Positions 8,965 to 19,753 of a DNA stretch of 64,000 nt are shown piece after piece; position 1 is the first letter of the stretch; the number at the start of each line of letters is the position of its first letter. The stretch is from contig MU006232.1 in NCBI GenBank assembly GCA_010093685.1, forward strand, positions 583,427-647,426, written 5' to 3'. A program made the translations under genes and the position numbers. The DNA comes from Ophiobolus disseminans. Lineage: Eukaryota > Ascomycota > Dothideomycetes > Pleosporales > Phaeosphaeriaceae. The notes beneath the pieces are model-generated. The model was not told the origin of the DNA. It did no database searches and worked only from the letters and a program-made list of their open reading frames with translations.

Positions 8965-11900
8965 ATGGCTCCGCCAACACCCTCGACTGACCCCGATGAG
9001 AAAGACCATGTCAGCCCGCACGCGCAAGAAGAGCACCAGTACCTCTCGCAAGCTGGCTGGAAAGCATTGTTCGGATTCACCACGAGGAGGCACATGCCCA
9101 TACTCTCCCTCGGCTTGCTTAGTGCCATCATCGCCGCCACCTCGATACCTGTGTTCGCCATCATCTACGGACTCATCTTTCGCGACTACACTTACTATGG
9201 TGTTGGAACCATCGATAGCAGCACGCTTCGCGATAAAGTAGCGCGGTATTGCCTCATCCTCACAGGCGTTGCGTCTCTCAACTGGATCGCAAACAGCTTC
9301 TACTTTTTCTGTTTCCTCACTTTTGGCGAGCTACAAGCAAGAAGCGCCCGCAACAGGATTTTCGATGCTTTGATACGCAAAGACATGGCGTGGTACGACA
9401 CGCGAGAGACCGGCATCGCGGCGTTTCTACCGGGTGTCCAAATGTTTGCTACTCACAAAACACTACTATGTTGGAGGCAATCTTGACTGACATAACCAGG
9501 CATATCCGCGATCTGCAGCTTTCCGTATCCGCACCTTTTGGCGAAGGTACTCAATGCCTCGTGCAGGGCTTAGCGGCTCTCGGTGTTGCTTTCTACTACT
9601 GTTGGAACCTCACTTTTGTTATTCTCTGTACCGTGCCACTCATATATCTTGTTCAGTCATACATGTCGCATCGACTCTCGATTCGAGCAAACGCTCAAGC
9701 AGACAAGCTGCATTTGGCTCTCAAGTACATCACGAATGCAATCCAGAGCATTGAGACAGTCAAGTGTTTCAATGGTGAAGGATACGAACTTCAGGTATTC
9801 ACCAAGATTACGGCAGTTGCTGCTAAAGTGTACATGGCCGTAGCCAACCTCCGATCCATCCAAATCGGTACCATGCAGTTCTTCACGCTGAGTGTCTTTG
9901 TACAAGGCTTCTGGTACGGAACTCATCTCGTCAGGACAGGAGACAAAAATGTCGGACAGGTCATCACAACATTTTGGGCAGCGTTACTAGCTATATCAAG
10001 TATCACAGGGTTCTTGCCCCAATTCATTGTCATGCAGAAGGGCAAAGCTGCAGGCGGGCGACTTCAGATGCTTATGGAGCAGATCTCCGCGAGCAACCAA
10101 GATCACGAAATCAAAGGAGACCTGAAGCCTCTGCGAGGTCCGGGTGATATTGAGTTCCGAGAGGTAAGTCGTTCTGTCATCTGCCGTCGAGGTGACCATA
10201 AGCTGATGATACAGGTAACCTTTTCATATCCAACACGATTGGAAGAGATTGCGATCCGAAATGTGTCTTTGTTCTTTCCGGCAGGGGAAACTACTATTGT
10301 CATCGGAAAGAGCGGATCTGGCAAGAGCACGTTGGGCCAATTACTCGTACGATTCTATCAACCTACATCCGGACAGCTTTTCTTAGATGGCAATGCCCTC
10401 GAAGAGATTGACGTACACTGGCTCAGGAACAACGTCACCCTAGTCGAGCAACATAGCGTCCTATTCGACAGCACTATTCGGCATAACATTGCACCAGGCA
10501 ACCTCGCTGACGCCGTTACCCTGGAAGATATAGAAGATGCAGTAAAATTTGCCATGCTAGACTCCATCATTCAAGCTCTTCCTGACGGTTTGGACACGCA
10601 GCTTGGCATGAATGGGAGCTCGCTGAGTGGAGGTCAAAAACAAAGAATGGCGTTGGCTCGTGCCAAAGTTCGGGATACGCCGGTGTTGATCTTGGACGAA
10701 TCTACCAGTGCCCTCGACTACATCACGAGAGCTGCAATTCTTCAAGCCATAAGGGACTGGCGCAAAGGCAAGACCACGATCGTCATCACACACGACATTT
10801 CTCAGATCCAGTCAGACGACTTCCTCTACTTGATGGAAAACTCTGAAGTCGTACAAGAAGGATATCGTAAAGAGCTTGAGGCTCAGATTGGACCTTTCCA
10901 TGGCTTGCTTGCTGCTCACGAAGAAGCGGAAGAGGTAGCGAGCGATGACGACAGCGGTGAATCTGACTACCAAGACGACGCGGACGACATCATATCGCTT
11001 TACGATGAGGCATCGTGGAATCTTCATAGCCCAATGCATCGACCGATGTCCCCTGTCCAATTCGGAGAAAACGTCTTATCGCCTTTCCTTAGGAGTGGTC
11101 GCGATTCTGTGGCTGGCAGCGTCATAGCAGGATTGGAAAAGCGATTTACCAGGCACGATGACAAAGAGGATGCCGTTATCACGCAACTGCCACCTACACC
11201 CGTCAACTCAGTTTTCTCAGGTATGAAAGTGCCGCCGAATATGGCGTCCTCTAATCCGCCGTTGCATCACCATGAGCGCTTGTCAACAGCGAACTCCGTA
11301 GCCTCGCAGCACAAAAGAATATCAGGCGTCATATCATACAACAGGCCAATGCCCATGTCGGAAGGTTCGCAACCAATCTCTCTCCCTTCAACACCTTCGT
11401 CCCGCAAGAATTTGCATCCAAATTCACGCAGGAACTCGCAGCCAAACTCATATCCAACGTCGCGCAGGAGCACACACCCAAACCAATATCCACGGCCTCT
11501 CTCGATATCGGCCCAGGCAGTTCAGCAAACAAAATTGTCGCGGCGTCAGAAACTGAGAAGCAAACTCAGGCTGCGAGGCACTCCTGGCAACCCGGAGGAC
11601 AGTGGTTCAAGAGATTCTCTTGCCATCATGGATATCCTGAAGTCAGTATGGCCCATACTAGAGTGGCGCTCACGCATCTGCTTCGTAACCGCCATTCTAT
11701 GTGCAATCGTACACGCAGCCTCCACCCCAGCCTTCGCCTGGGTATTCGCCCAGCTCCTAAAAACGTTCTACACACCCGGTGACCAGGCGATGCAGTCCCT
11801 CATCTACGCAATGGCTATTCTCGGCATCGCTTTCGTCGACGGATTCGCCACGTACATGGTCTTCTACCTCTCCGACGCCGTCGCACAAGCATGGGCACAC

Positions 11901-13538
11901 GCGCTGAAGATCGAAGCTATGCGTCGCATCCTCATGCAACCGAGAGAGTTCTTCGACAGGGAGGAGAATAGCAGTTCTCGCCTTGCTGAAACGCTAGATC
12001 ACTTTGCGGAAGAAGCGCGGAATCTCCCGGGACGGTTTGCATGTCTCGTCACGGTTATGTTCCTCATGCTGTGCATCTCAATCGTCTGGAGCATGGCGAC
12101 GTCGTGGCAATTGGCGCTTGTTGCTCTGGGCTGTGGCCCGGTTATCTTCGCCATCACGAAGAGCTACAACATGATCAGCAGCCGCTGGGAGCGCCTGGCC
12201 AACGAAGCAGATGATGTAGTCGGCCAGATCCTGCACGAAACTTTCGTTAATATACGGACTGTGCGCTGTTTGAATCTCGAAGACCACTTTCGGCAGAAAT
12301 ACAAGCAAGCTACCACTGCTGCTGTTAATGTGGGCATGAAGCGCGCGTTGTACTCGGGCTCCGTCTTTGGGCTGAACTTTGCTGGTGTTCTCTTCGTGGC
12401 TATATTGCTCTTCTGGTACGGCGCAATACTCGTGTCGAATGATCAGTACACAGTCACGCAGATCACAGAGACGTTTTTGATCCTGATGTTGAGTGTCAAC
12501 CAGATCAACTACATGGCGCACTACATCACCCAGATCAACATCTCGCGCGACGCCGGGTCCAGGCTGCTACGCCTCGCGCGCATGCCGATAACGTCGCATG
12601 AACTCACTGGGTCAATCGAAATCCAAGAAGCGGGCGATATCACCTTCAACAATGTGAACTTCACATACCCGACACGCAAAGAATTCCAAGTCCTACACAA
12701 CGTATCCTTTAACATCCCGCGCGGAAGCTGCACTGCGATCGTCGGCTCGTCAGGTTCAGGGAAATCCACAATTGCGTCTCTACTGCTGAAGCTATACCAA
12801 ACAGACCACACGCCCTCCAACCAATCCCCCGTCCCAGCCTTCACAGTCTCAGGCACAGACATAAAGTCCCTGCACACAACATCCCTGCGCTCCCGCATGG
12901 CACTCGTATCCCAATCCCCCACCATCTTCCCGGGCACGATTGCAGAAAACATCGCATACGGCCTGTCCCCCTCCTCCCCCCTCGCCAGCATCGAAAGCAT
13001 CTGCGCGGCCGCCGACGCAGCCGGCGTCGCAGAGTTCATAGACAGCCTGCCCAACGGGTACAACACGCTCATCGGCGAAGGCGGCACCGGCCTATCCGGC
13101 GGCCAAGCCCAGCGGCTCTCCATCGCGCGCGCATTGGTACGGGACCCGGACATCCTGATTCTCGACGAAGCCACATCGGCACTCGACGTCGCGTCCGCGG
13201 GTATCGTGCGCGACACCATACGCAGCCTCGTGCGGCCGAATCCCCTGGCGCCTGGTAGTCCTGCGTTCAGCGTGCCCAGCTCACCGAGCAGTCCGTCCTT
13301 CTCGTCGCGCTCGCGGTCTGGCGGGTTTTGGGATCTGCATGGCACGGCGAAGGGGAAGGAGCGCGCGAGGGATATGACTGTAATTATTATCACGCATGCG
13401 AAGGAGATGATGGCGGTTGCGGAGCATGTTGTTATGTTGGATCAGGGAAGGGTTGTAGAGCAAGGGAGGTTTCGCGAGTTGAAGAGGCGGAATGGGGCGT
13501 TTGCGAGGTTGTTGAGGGGGGAGAGGGAGGAGGTTTGA
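8965..13538 (+). CDS. Ste6-like full-size ABC-B transporter (a-factor exporter family)
   Basis: Exons 8965-9443, 9500-10163 and 10215-13538, giving 1488 residues. Introns are 56 and 51 bases. The second intron (GTAAGT...ACAG) is a multiple of three without a stop. Removing it restores the normal FREVTFSYPTR start of the first nucleotide-binding domain. Architecture is TMD1-NBD1-linker-TMD2-NBD2. NBD1 has Walker A GKSGSGKST (~410), signature LSGGQ (~517) and Walker B VLILDEST (~540). NBD2 has GSSGSGKST (~1223), LSGGQ (~1340) and ILILDEAT (~1363), with H-loop ITHAKEM. In yeast Ste6 exports the farnesylated a-factor mating pheromone across the plasma membrane. The layout and the GIAAFLP..Q.HIRDLQL motif fit Ste6. 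The ~230-residue linker (about nt 10930-11620) is unusually long and Ser/Asn-rich, and NBD2 carries Ser/Pro-rich insertions. The pheromone substrate is inferred. Confidence 0.88.
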
Positions 13539-13630
13539 TGGAGCGAAGGAATTGGAGAGGTTTGCCGAAGATGTGTAGGGTTACATTGTACTTTAAACTG
13601 CGTTGTGTTTAACTTTCGTACGTAATACGC

Positions 13631-14972
13631 TCATGATGACTTTTTCGAATTGACTGCTTTGCTGTGCGTTTTGCTTTTCGTGTCTTGAATGATGATGCCT
13701 AGGATGCCCACATTGACGAGGAAAAACAGGATGCTGGAAACCCACAGTCCTGGAACGAAGGTTGAGTGCCCGTTGAATTCGAGCTGGAAGCCTTGTTGCA
13801 GCCAGGCAAACTGGCCCAGGATCCAGAGGACGAGTGCTGAGATGCCGATGGTGGGGGATTGGAGGAGAGTTGAGCCGGGAAGGTAGTAGGGTAGGAACAT
13901 CATGTACCAGAGGAAGTACTATGATCATGGTTAGTAACGTGATTAGGTTTGCTGGAGTGCGATCGCGACTTACCTGACTTGTGCAGACCTTGTTGAATGT
14001 TACGAATGCAAATGTCTGGGCAAGCATTGTACCTGGTAAGTCTTTCTTGGCCAGTGCAAGTGGGATGAAGACGGCGCTTAGGAGCAACTGCGGTACGAAT
14101 GCGAGGCGCTCTAGCTCAAAAGACGATGAGGTGGCGTGCGGAGACGAGTTCAAGTAGAGTAGTGTGTTGTACGGCGAGAAGTTGTGACGATGGTCGATCC
14201 GGATGAGGTGGTAGAAGTAACTGTGCTCCAGGAAGGGGTAGCCATACATGACGTACATGACAATGTTCAAGGCGGCGAAGGTGATGAGGCTGTAGATGGC
14301 GAGAGCGATGCGTTGGTGGTTGAGAAAGGCCAGGATTTGGTTGAATACGGATGTCAGTTCCTTCGCTGTGCTGTTCCTCTTATTTCCAACCCTTCCGTCA
14401 TCCAACCACCACACTATCGATGCAGCGTAGATGAACGGATAGATCTTGAAATGCACCGCGAAGCCTAGCAGGAACCCGGCTACAGCGATTCTCTTCGCCA
14501 GCACCGCCCACAACAGCGCTGTAACGAAAACGCCCAACAATCCCTCTGAGCTGCCCCTCGTACTAATAGTTGCAACCATTGGATTCAGCAGCCAGATACT
14601 CGCAAATTTCAGCGCTCTTTCGTCTCCCATGTTCCTATGCTCTTTCAAGATACGATACATCATCCATCCTGCAGCAACATCCCCGACAGCGAATAGCACC
14701 TTGCCGAAGGAGAACCAGAATTGGCCAGGCCAGACGGTGGGATAGATAAGCCAGGCAAGCAACGGTGTATAGCGGTAGGTGTCCCGTGCATAAGGCGACT
14801 GACCCCGCGAGATGAAGCGGGCAGCCGAAGTGAAGACATAGTAATCTATGTCTGTGTACTTCATTGGAGAATTTGCATCTTGCCATAGCCCATAGAGGAG
14901 AAATGTGACGCGTAGGAGGACGGAAGCTGTGAAGACTTGTTGGGGCGAGCGAAAAAAGGATGTAAATGCCAT
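13631..14972 (-). CDS. GPI14: GPI mannosyltransferase 1 (PIG-M / Gpi14)
   Basis: Two exons, 14972-13974 and 13918-13631, giving 428 residues with a 55-base intron (CAG|GTAAGT ... CATAG|TAC). The frame continues upstream to about 15230, but that part runs into the TRAX promoter and is not conserved. I start at MAFTSFFRSP, which leads straight into the family N-terminus. The enzyme is an ER multi-pass membrane protein that adds the first mannose (alpha-1,4) to GlcN-PI during GPI-anchor synthesis, from dolichol-phosphate-mannose. The luminal DxD motif is visible as YTDIDYYVF. The family blocks SPYARDTYRYTPLLAW, LNPMVATISTRGSSEG and FVTFNKVCTSQYFLWY are all present. The C-terminus is Lys/Ser-rich and cytosolic-looking. 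It converges on the ABC transporter with 92 bases between stops, and diverges from TRAX. Confidence 0.92.
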
Positions 14973-15242
14973 AGTGATAAGGAACCTGAACACACTGCCA
15001 GCCTGTATGACGTGTTTTCTATAAGGCCCACAACCATAAACAGGGACAAATGGAAAGGGTAAAGGGTAAAGGGCTGATGGGATGATAATTGTGGCCATGT
15101 GTAGGAGAAGGGAAAGGTGTTCTGCCAGCAGGGGAAGGAACAGCCGACCCAGACTAGGCTCAAAGTGGAAAGGCGCGCCTGGCTGCTTCTGCGATAGTCG
15201 TTTGCCTGACGTCTTTCTTACAAACATCATTATCGCAAATCC
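14973..15242. promoter_or_regulatory. 270-base divergent promoter of PIG-M and TRAX
   Basis: Start codons of the two opposite genes are 270 bases apart. The segment has pyrimidine- and purine-rich tracts on opposite strands. I recognise no specific operator. Confidence 0.45.
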
Positions 15243-16243
15243 ATGGGCTTCAAAAGATCAAGAGACGACTCAATGGCGGACGGAAAACCAGAACAGCCGC
15301 CGTCGCGCTTTTCGGCGATGTTCGAAGGGTTCAGGAAAGAGCTGGACGAACATCACGATCGACGTGAGAGGACCATCAAGGCGTCGCGCGACATCACTGC
15401 GGCGAGTAAGAAGATGTACGGATGTCGTAATTCAGATTAATAGATAGTTGCTGACGTACACAGCATCTTCACTTTGCAAAGGTAAGGCCTTCAAACAACA
15501 CTCTTTCGCACCACGCTGATTGAATCAGGGTACGCAATGTCGGTCAACCAGTGCCAGCATTTGTCAACAAGAATAATGCACCATACTGGAAGATCATCGA
15601 GGACCAATACAAGGGTATTGCAGCCGACCTTCAAGGACTCAATGCTTACCGCTACTCACACAACATCACTGGCGGCAACCAAGAGTTCATGGAGGCGCTA
15701 AGCTTCCAACACTACTTGGAGACACAGTCCGTCATTCCCCAAGAGGAGGCTCAAGCAAAGATTGCTGCAATGGGAGGTGAAGCGGGAACGGTATCTCTCA
15801 CGCCCGATGACTTCATCCTCGGCATCTGCGACATGACTGGCGAACTGATGCGCTTCTCCGTCACATCCATGGCTACGAACGGCAAACTTCCTGCCGGCAC
15901 ACCAGCAGCACCCAACAAACGTGTCAAGCAAGAAGCCAGTTCAGAAGATATAAACGACAAGATGGATATCGACGAAGAGCCCTCACCATCGCAAGGCTCG
16001 CAGAAGCCTCGGACCGTCCTCGACGATCTTCGGGCCATCCGGCTGCAGCTCGAGATGTTTGAGGCCCCGCTTGGGTCGAAGTTCCAGCACGAGCTGGTCA
16101 CGAAGAAGATGCCTGTGATGCGCGAGTGCGTTGACAAGGTGGAGAAGGCACTGTACGGGCTGACTGTGAGGGGTTCTGAGAGGCCCAAGGGATGGATGCC
16201 AGACATGGGTGGTGGGCGGCAGGCGGAGGTGGAGAGCTACTGA
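15243..16243 (+). CDS. translin-associated protein X (TRAX) family
   Basis: Three exons, 15243-15415, 15464-15481 and 15529-16243, giving 301 residues. Introns are 48 and 47 bases. The middle exon is only 18 bases and encodes part of IIFTLQR, restoring the SKKIIFTLQRVR block of the family. TRAX pairs with translin to form C3PO, a barrel-shaped RNase that cleaves tRNA fragments and small-RNA passenger strands. The active-site acidic residues appear conserved: both Glu of QEFMEALSFQHYLE (about residues 116 and 119) and the Asp of GICDMTGELMRF (about 165). The C-terminal LYGLTVRGSERPKGWM block is also family-specific. Relative to animal TRAX there is an insertion of roughly 50 residues after TGELMRF that includes KRVKQE (a possible nuclear signal) and an acidic stretch. 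Translin itself is not in this window. Confidence 0.92.
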
Positions 16244-16690
16244 TCTGACCTGGCAATACAACTTGCCACTGTCTCTGACAATTTCAATTCAGGAAAGACA
16301 AACATTCCAAATGTTTTGCGCAGTCCACCGTGTTTGCAAGTGTGGCTGATGTGGCGGTGCCCCCACTTGGCGCGGGCACCTCATCGCCATAGCGCGAGCC
16401 TCACCTGCCCAACCCTCTCCACCCGTCGTCGTGACTATGAGCGCCTTCCACCGCGCCATGCTCCACGTTGACTCACTCGCCTCTGCGCCGCGACAAAGCA
16501 GTGCGACAGCCATGGTCACGCCCTGAGACAGCCCCTCAGCCGCCCATGGATTGTTCTGGCGCCCAACAAACCCGCACTTAGACGTCACCACCCGAGCACC
16601 CACCTGCAAACTATCGCTCCCAAGGCCCAGCAGCACGACTGCGCCCTCACTACCAACACCCACTTTCGCTTGCAGGGCCCCCACCCGAAG
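16244..16690. other. intergenic, promoter/leader of the Nmd4-like gene with TGACTCA
   Basis: 447 bases. TGACTCA (Gcn4/CpcA-type core) sits at 16469-16475, about 215 bases before the Nmd4-like ATG. A CTTGCAG just before the ATG could be a leader-intron acceptor. No coding sequence is supported. Confidence 0.4.
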
Positions 16691-18093
16691 ATGCGTCGTA
16701 GCACCTTCCCGCCGCGGGCTGCAAAGGCCGATGTCGCCTTGCGCGCACCGGAGCCGCCCACGCGCAAGATATTCAACTGCATCGTCGACGACACGGCCCT
16801 GATCGCCGGCGTCAAGAAGAGCACCCGCGACGGCATCCGCAAATGGGTCTCCCAGGGCTCCATATGCCTCTATGTTCCACTACACAGTACGCGCCGGGAA
16901 GTGTGACTGGCCCGCCCAAGACTGACCGTACTACAGCCCTCGGCCACATCCAGTGCCTCAAGACCGGCACCGAGCGCGTCAACGCCGATAGCCGCGAAGC
17001 CGTCAAGTGGCTCGATGACATCACATCCGTCCCCGGCGACATCGCCAACCGCGTGAGGCTCCAGGGCGGCGATGAGGAGTATCCCACGTGGGCTGAGGTG
17101 GAGAAGTTTCTGCTGCCCGAGACGCTGCTGTCCATGGAAGACAGCGAGTCGGAGGAGGACGATTACCACGAGGACCTGGAGAGCTCGTTCAATGCGCTCG
17201 ATGTGTCTGACGAGTCCTCCATAAGCTCCACCCACAGCATGGACGAGGCGCCCAAGACGCCAGAGTCACCCAGGTCGAGCTTGAGCAACAACGTCAAGCC
17301 TGCTGATGACACTGAACCCAAGGAGAAAGCTGACTCACCCGTCATGGAGGCTCTAGATCACACCGCCCGCAACAGCAGTGAGTTCCCGCGCGCCGAGAAG
17401 GCGTCCAAGGGTGCCGTCCCCGCATACCTCCAGCCGCTCTTCCGTCATATCTTATGGCGCATCAACAAGGAGGAGAACCCCGACGCAGCTCTTGAGTCCT
17501 TCATCCTCCTCACGAACGACCCCACGAAGCAAGCCATCGCCCAGAAGTTTGGCATTCGAGTTAAGCGCTTGGAGCAGCTTCGCGATGCTGTAGCGCGTGA
17601 GGACCGCGAATACAGGAACCATCTCACTATATACCAGTTGGAGACTCAAGGAAAGAGCACTCCCACCACGCCCAAGACGGCCGAGCGCCCAAAGTCTAGT
17701 CACACTCCCGATTTAAAGCCTATCGAGAACTCCGACGACGAAGACGTTGTCCTCTTCCGGCGCGTTCCTCCTCGTGGACCTGCCGCGACCATGAAAAATG
17801 AGCACGTTATCGACCCGAACGACTTCGGACGCGCAAACCCGCATCACTCCCCACGCGGCGGACGTGGTGGACATATACCACCTCGAGGTCGTGGCGGTCC
17901 ACTACCGTTTCGAGGCCGCGGTAACTTCGCGGCCCGTGGAGCCTATGTGCCTCCCGGTCCTGCCTTCCGCCCTCCGCCCGCGCCCCGTCACGATCCCAAT
18001 CAGCCCCTCGATCCGAACTCGTTCACTCGACCCGCAATTCGCGCGAATCCTGTCCGTGGAGGCCACGGTCGCAAGCTGTGGGAACCGAATTAG
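16691..18093 (+). CDS. PIN-domain protein resembling Nmd4, with RG-rich C-terminus
   Basis: Two exons, 16691-16886 and 16937-18093, giving 450 residues with a 50-base intron (A|GTACGC ... CTACAG|CC). The frame extends a little upstream but opens with TTG at 16670. The first ATG is at 16691. The spliced N-terminus KIFNCIVDDTALIAG...IRKWVSQG...YVPLHTL matches the start of the PIN domain in yeast Nmd4 (IIDASAF...IKRWCSD...YIPTFTL). A later FILLTNDPTKQAIAQKF block matches its final PIN strand. Between them is a ~150-residue acidic Ser-rich insertion. The C-terminus is RGG/RG-rich and ends GRKLWEPN, like Nmd4's GELWSP. Nmd4 binds Upf1 in nonsense-mediated decay and resembles the SMG6 PIN. One Asp in each PIN motif is retained, so nuclease activity is possible but untested. 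Confidence 0.72.
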
Positions 18094-18783
18094 GCACCCG
18101 GTACGGAGCGTTCACGAGAACGCTAGGAACGAAGTCACAACTCATGTACGAGCATGTCTGGATGAGACGTGACCGACACACTACATGAGTAAGCAATGGA
18201 CAACACGGAGTCCTTTGAGTTCATAAACCTGGTCGGTTTTACAGACGGGACCGAGAGGATAAACAGCAGTCCTTGACGAGAGCCAGGGAAGTGGTATTCA
18301 CACCCGGCCAAACCAACATCTGGCCACCACAGATAAGCTGCTCAATCCTACCTGCCTTCGAGTGCGCCAATCATACACTGTCGTTACACCACATCGATTG
18401 CAAGATGGACATATACATACAAAAGGATGCAGTTGAGAGTGCGCCAGGACAATGATTTTGAACTTTCTTTATTTCTTTACTATTCATTGCTTCTACTAAA
18501 TTGCACGACACACAGGGGAAGACTTGGAATGGCAGTGTATGACACGGGTAATTGCAAGACTCTTTGTCACGTAGTACTTTCACACATGAGTATACTCAAA
18601 CAGTCTGGAAAAATCGACATTGCTGTTCTATGACTTGAGGCTCCTCAGTATGTACATACATAGACGCTGCCTTTCCGGTAGAGGCTTCGACTGACCCCAA
18701 TTCACCACCGCTGACCGCTCATGTTTCATCAAGAATGTTTGCTTTGCTCGACATTAAATCATATCAAATCGAGCCGCTAACCT
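18094..18783. other. intergenic, convergent 3' regions
   Basis: 690 bases between two genes whose 3' ends face each other. Moderately AT-rich, with only short open frames. I see no gene or repeat. Confidence 0.5.
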
Positions 18784-19308
18784 TCAAGCCCACCTGTCAC
18801 CTGGGAACTTGGGATACCATACACCTCGATACGGCACTGCGATGCGGTCTCCTTCCTCGCCATACTCGGTGCTGGTAATCGTCTTTCCTGGCTGGAAGGA
18901 GTCGTCGTCGTCGCTGCTGGTGCTGGCGCTGTTGCTGGTCGATATAGACGGCGTGGAAGCGGGCCGTGGAGCGGAACTAGTATTCGGCAAAGGATTAAGC
19001 ATGTCATCGATAGACATCATCCTCTTGGAAGAGATGCTTGTCGTGGCCATGGAGGGCAACGCTATCATGCTAGTTGCCGATGTAGTGCTAGATATCGATG
19101 CCAAACTGGCCGTCGAGCCCGTTCTGGTCATCGACGTGACACTAGACGTTCGCTCTTGCTGGGCCCTTTGACCGTACGTTTGCATGCCGTGCCATGTGAA
19201 TTCGCTTCGCATAGCTGCGGCGTCGTATTTCTCGCAGCATAGGGGCGGTGCGGAGTGGAGTTGGAAGGTGAAGATGCAGGGCTCTACTTCTGGGCCTGGG
19301 GTAAGCAT
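18784..19308 (-). CDS. small Ser/Thr-rich protein, unrecognised
   Basis: Single exon of 174 residues from the ATG at 19308. A start at MRSEFTWHGMQTYGQ (19212, 142 residues) is a good alternative. The middle is a long Ser/Thr/Ala-rich low-complexity stretch, followed by a run of four Asp (a GTC-type trinucleotide tract at base level). The end is more ordered: DRIAVPYRGVWYPKFPGDRWA, with several aromatic residues, and it looks conserved rather than random. No domain or signal peptide is recognised. The composition suggests an intrinsically disordered regulatory protein. Function unknown. Confidence 0.55.
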   Translation of the reverse strand: MLTPGPEVEPCIFTFQLHSAPPLCCEKYDAAAMRSEFTWHGMQTYGQRAQQERTSSVTSMTRTGSTASLASISSTTSATSMIALPSMATTSISSKRMMSIDDMLNPLPNTSSAPRPASTPSISTSNSASTSSDDDDSFQPGKTITSTEYGEEGDRIAVPYRGVWYPKFPGDRWA

Positions 19309-19753
19309 GTTGAATTGCCGGGTTGAGTTCTATGTGGGAAATGCTTATGGACTTGAAGGTCGGATTGGAGTTGGCTTAGTAGGTCGGGAATCTCGTGGAG
19401 CGGTGGTTGTGGAGAGATTGTAGCGGAAGATGGGGCTGCATGATTATGTACTTGGGCTACAACATTTCTTGGGAAATGTATGGTGAGTACCGTAGTTGGA
19501 GTTGTGGATTCTTAGTGTTTTGAAGAAGCTGTGGGTGGGTTGTTTGTGTATGTTCTTGATTTGGATTGTGGTTCTGTGGCTGAGACGGTGTTAGTGCCAG
19601 AGTTCTGTCAAGAGCGCGAGTGCAAAGCGTCAAGTGCATTTAGCAAGCGTCGCAGCACAATATATGGGAAACGTAAAGAACCCATTGATATTTTACTTCA
19701 TTAACATTACACATCTTGATTGTCTTCAACCTCCACCTCCATCCTCATCCTTC
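19309..19753. other. intergenic, nothing recognised
   Basis: 445 bases between the stop of the FAD oxidase and the start of the small Ser/Thr-rich gene, which are both on the minus strand. It should contain the promoter of the small gene. No motif stands out. Confidence 0.5.
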
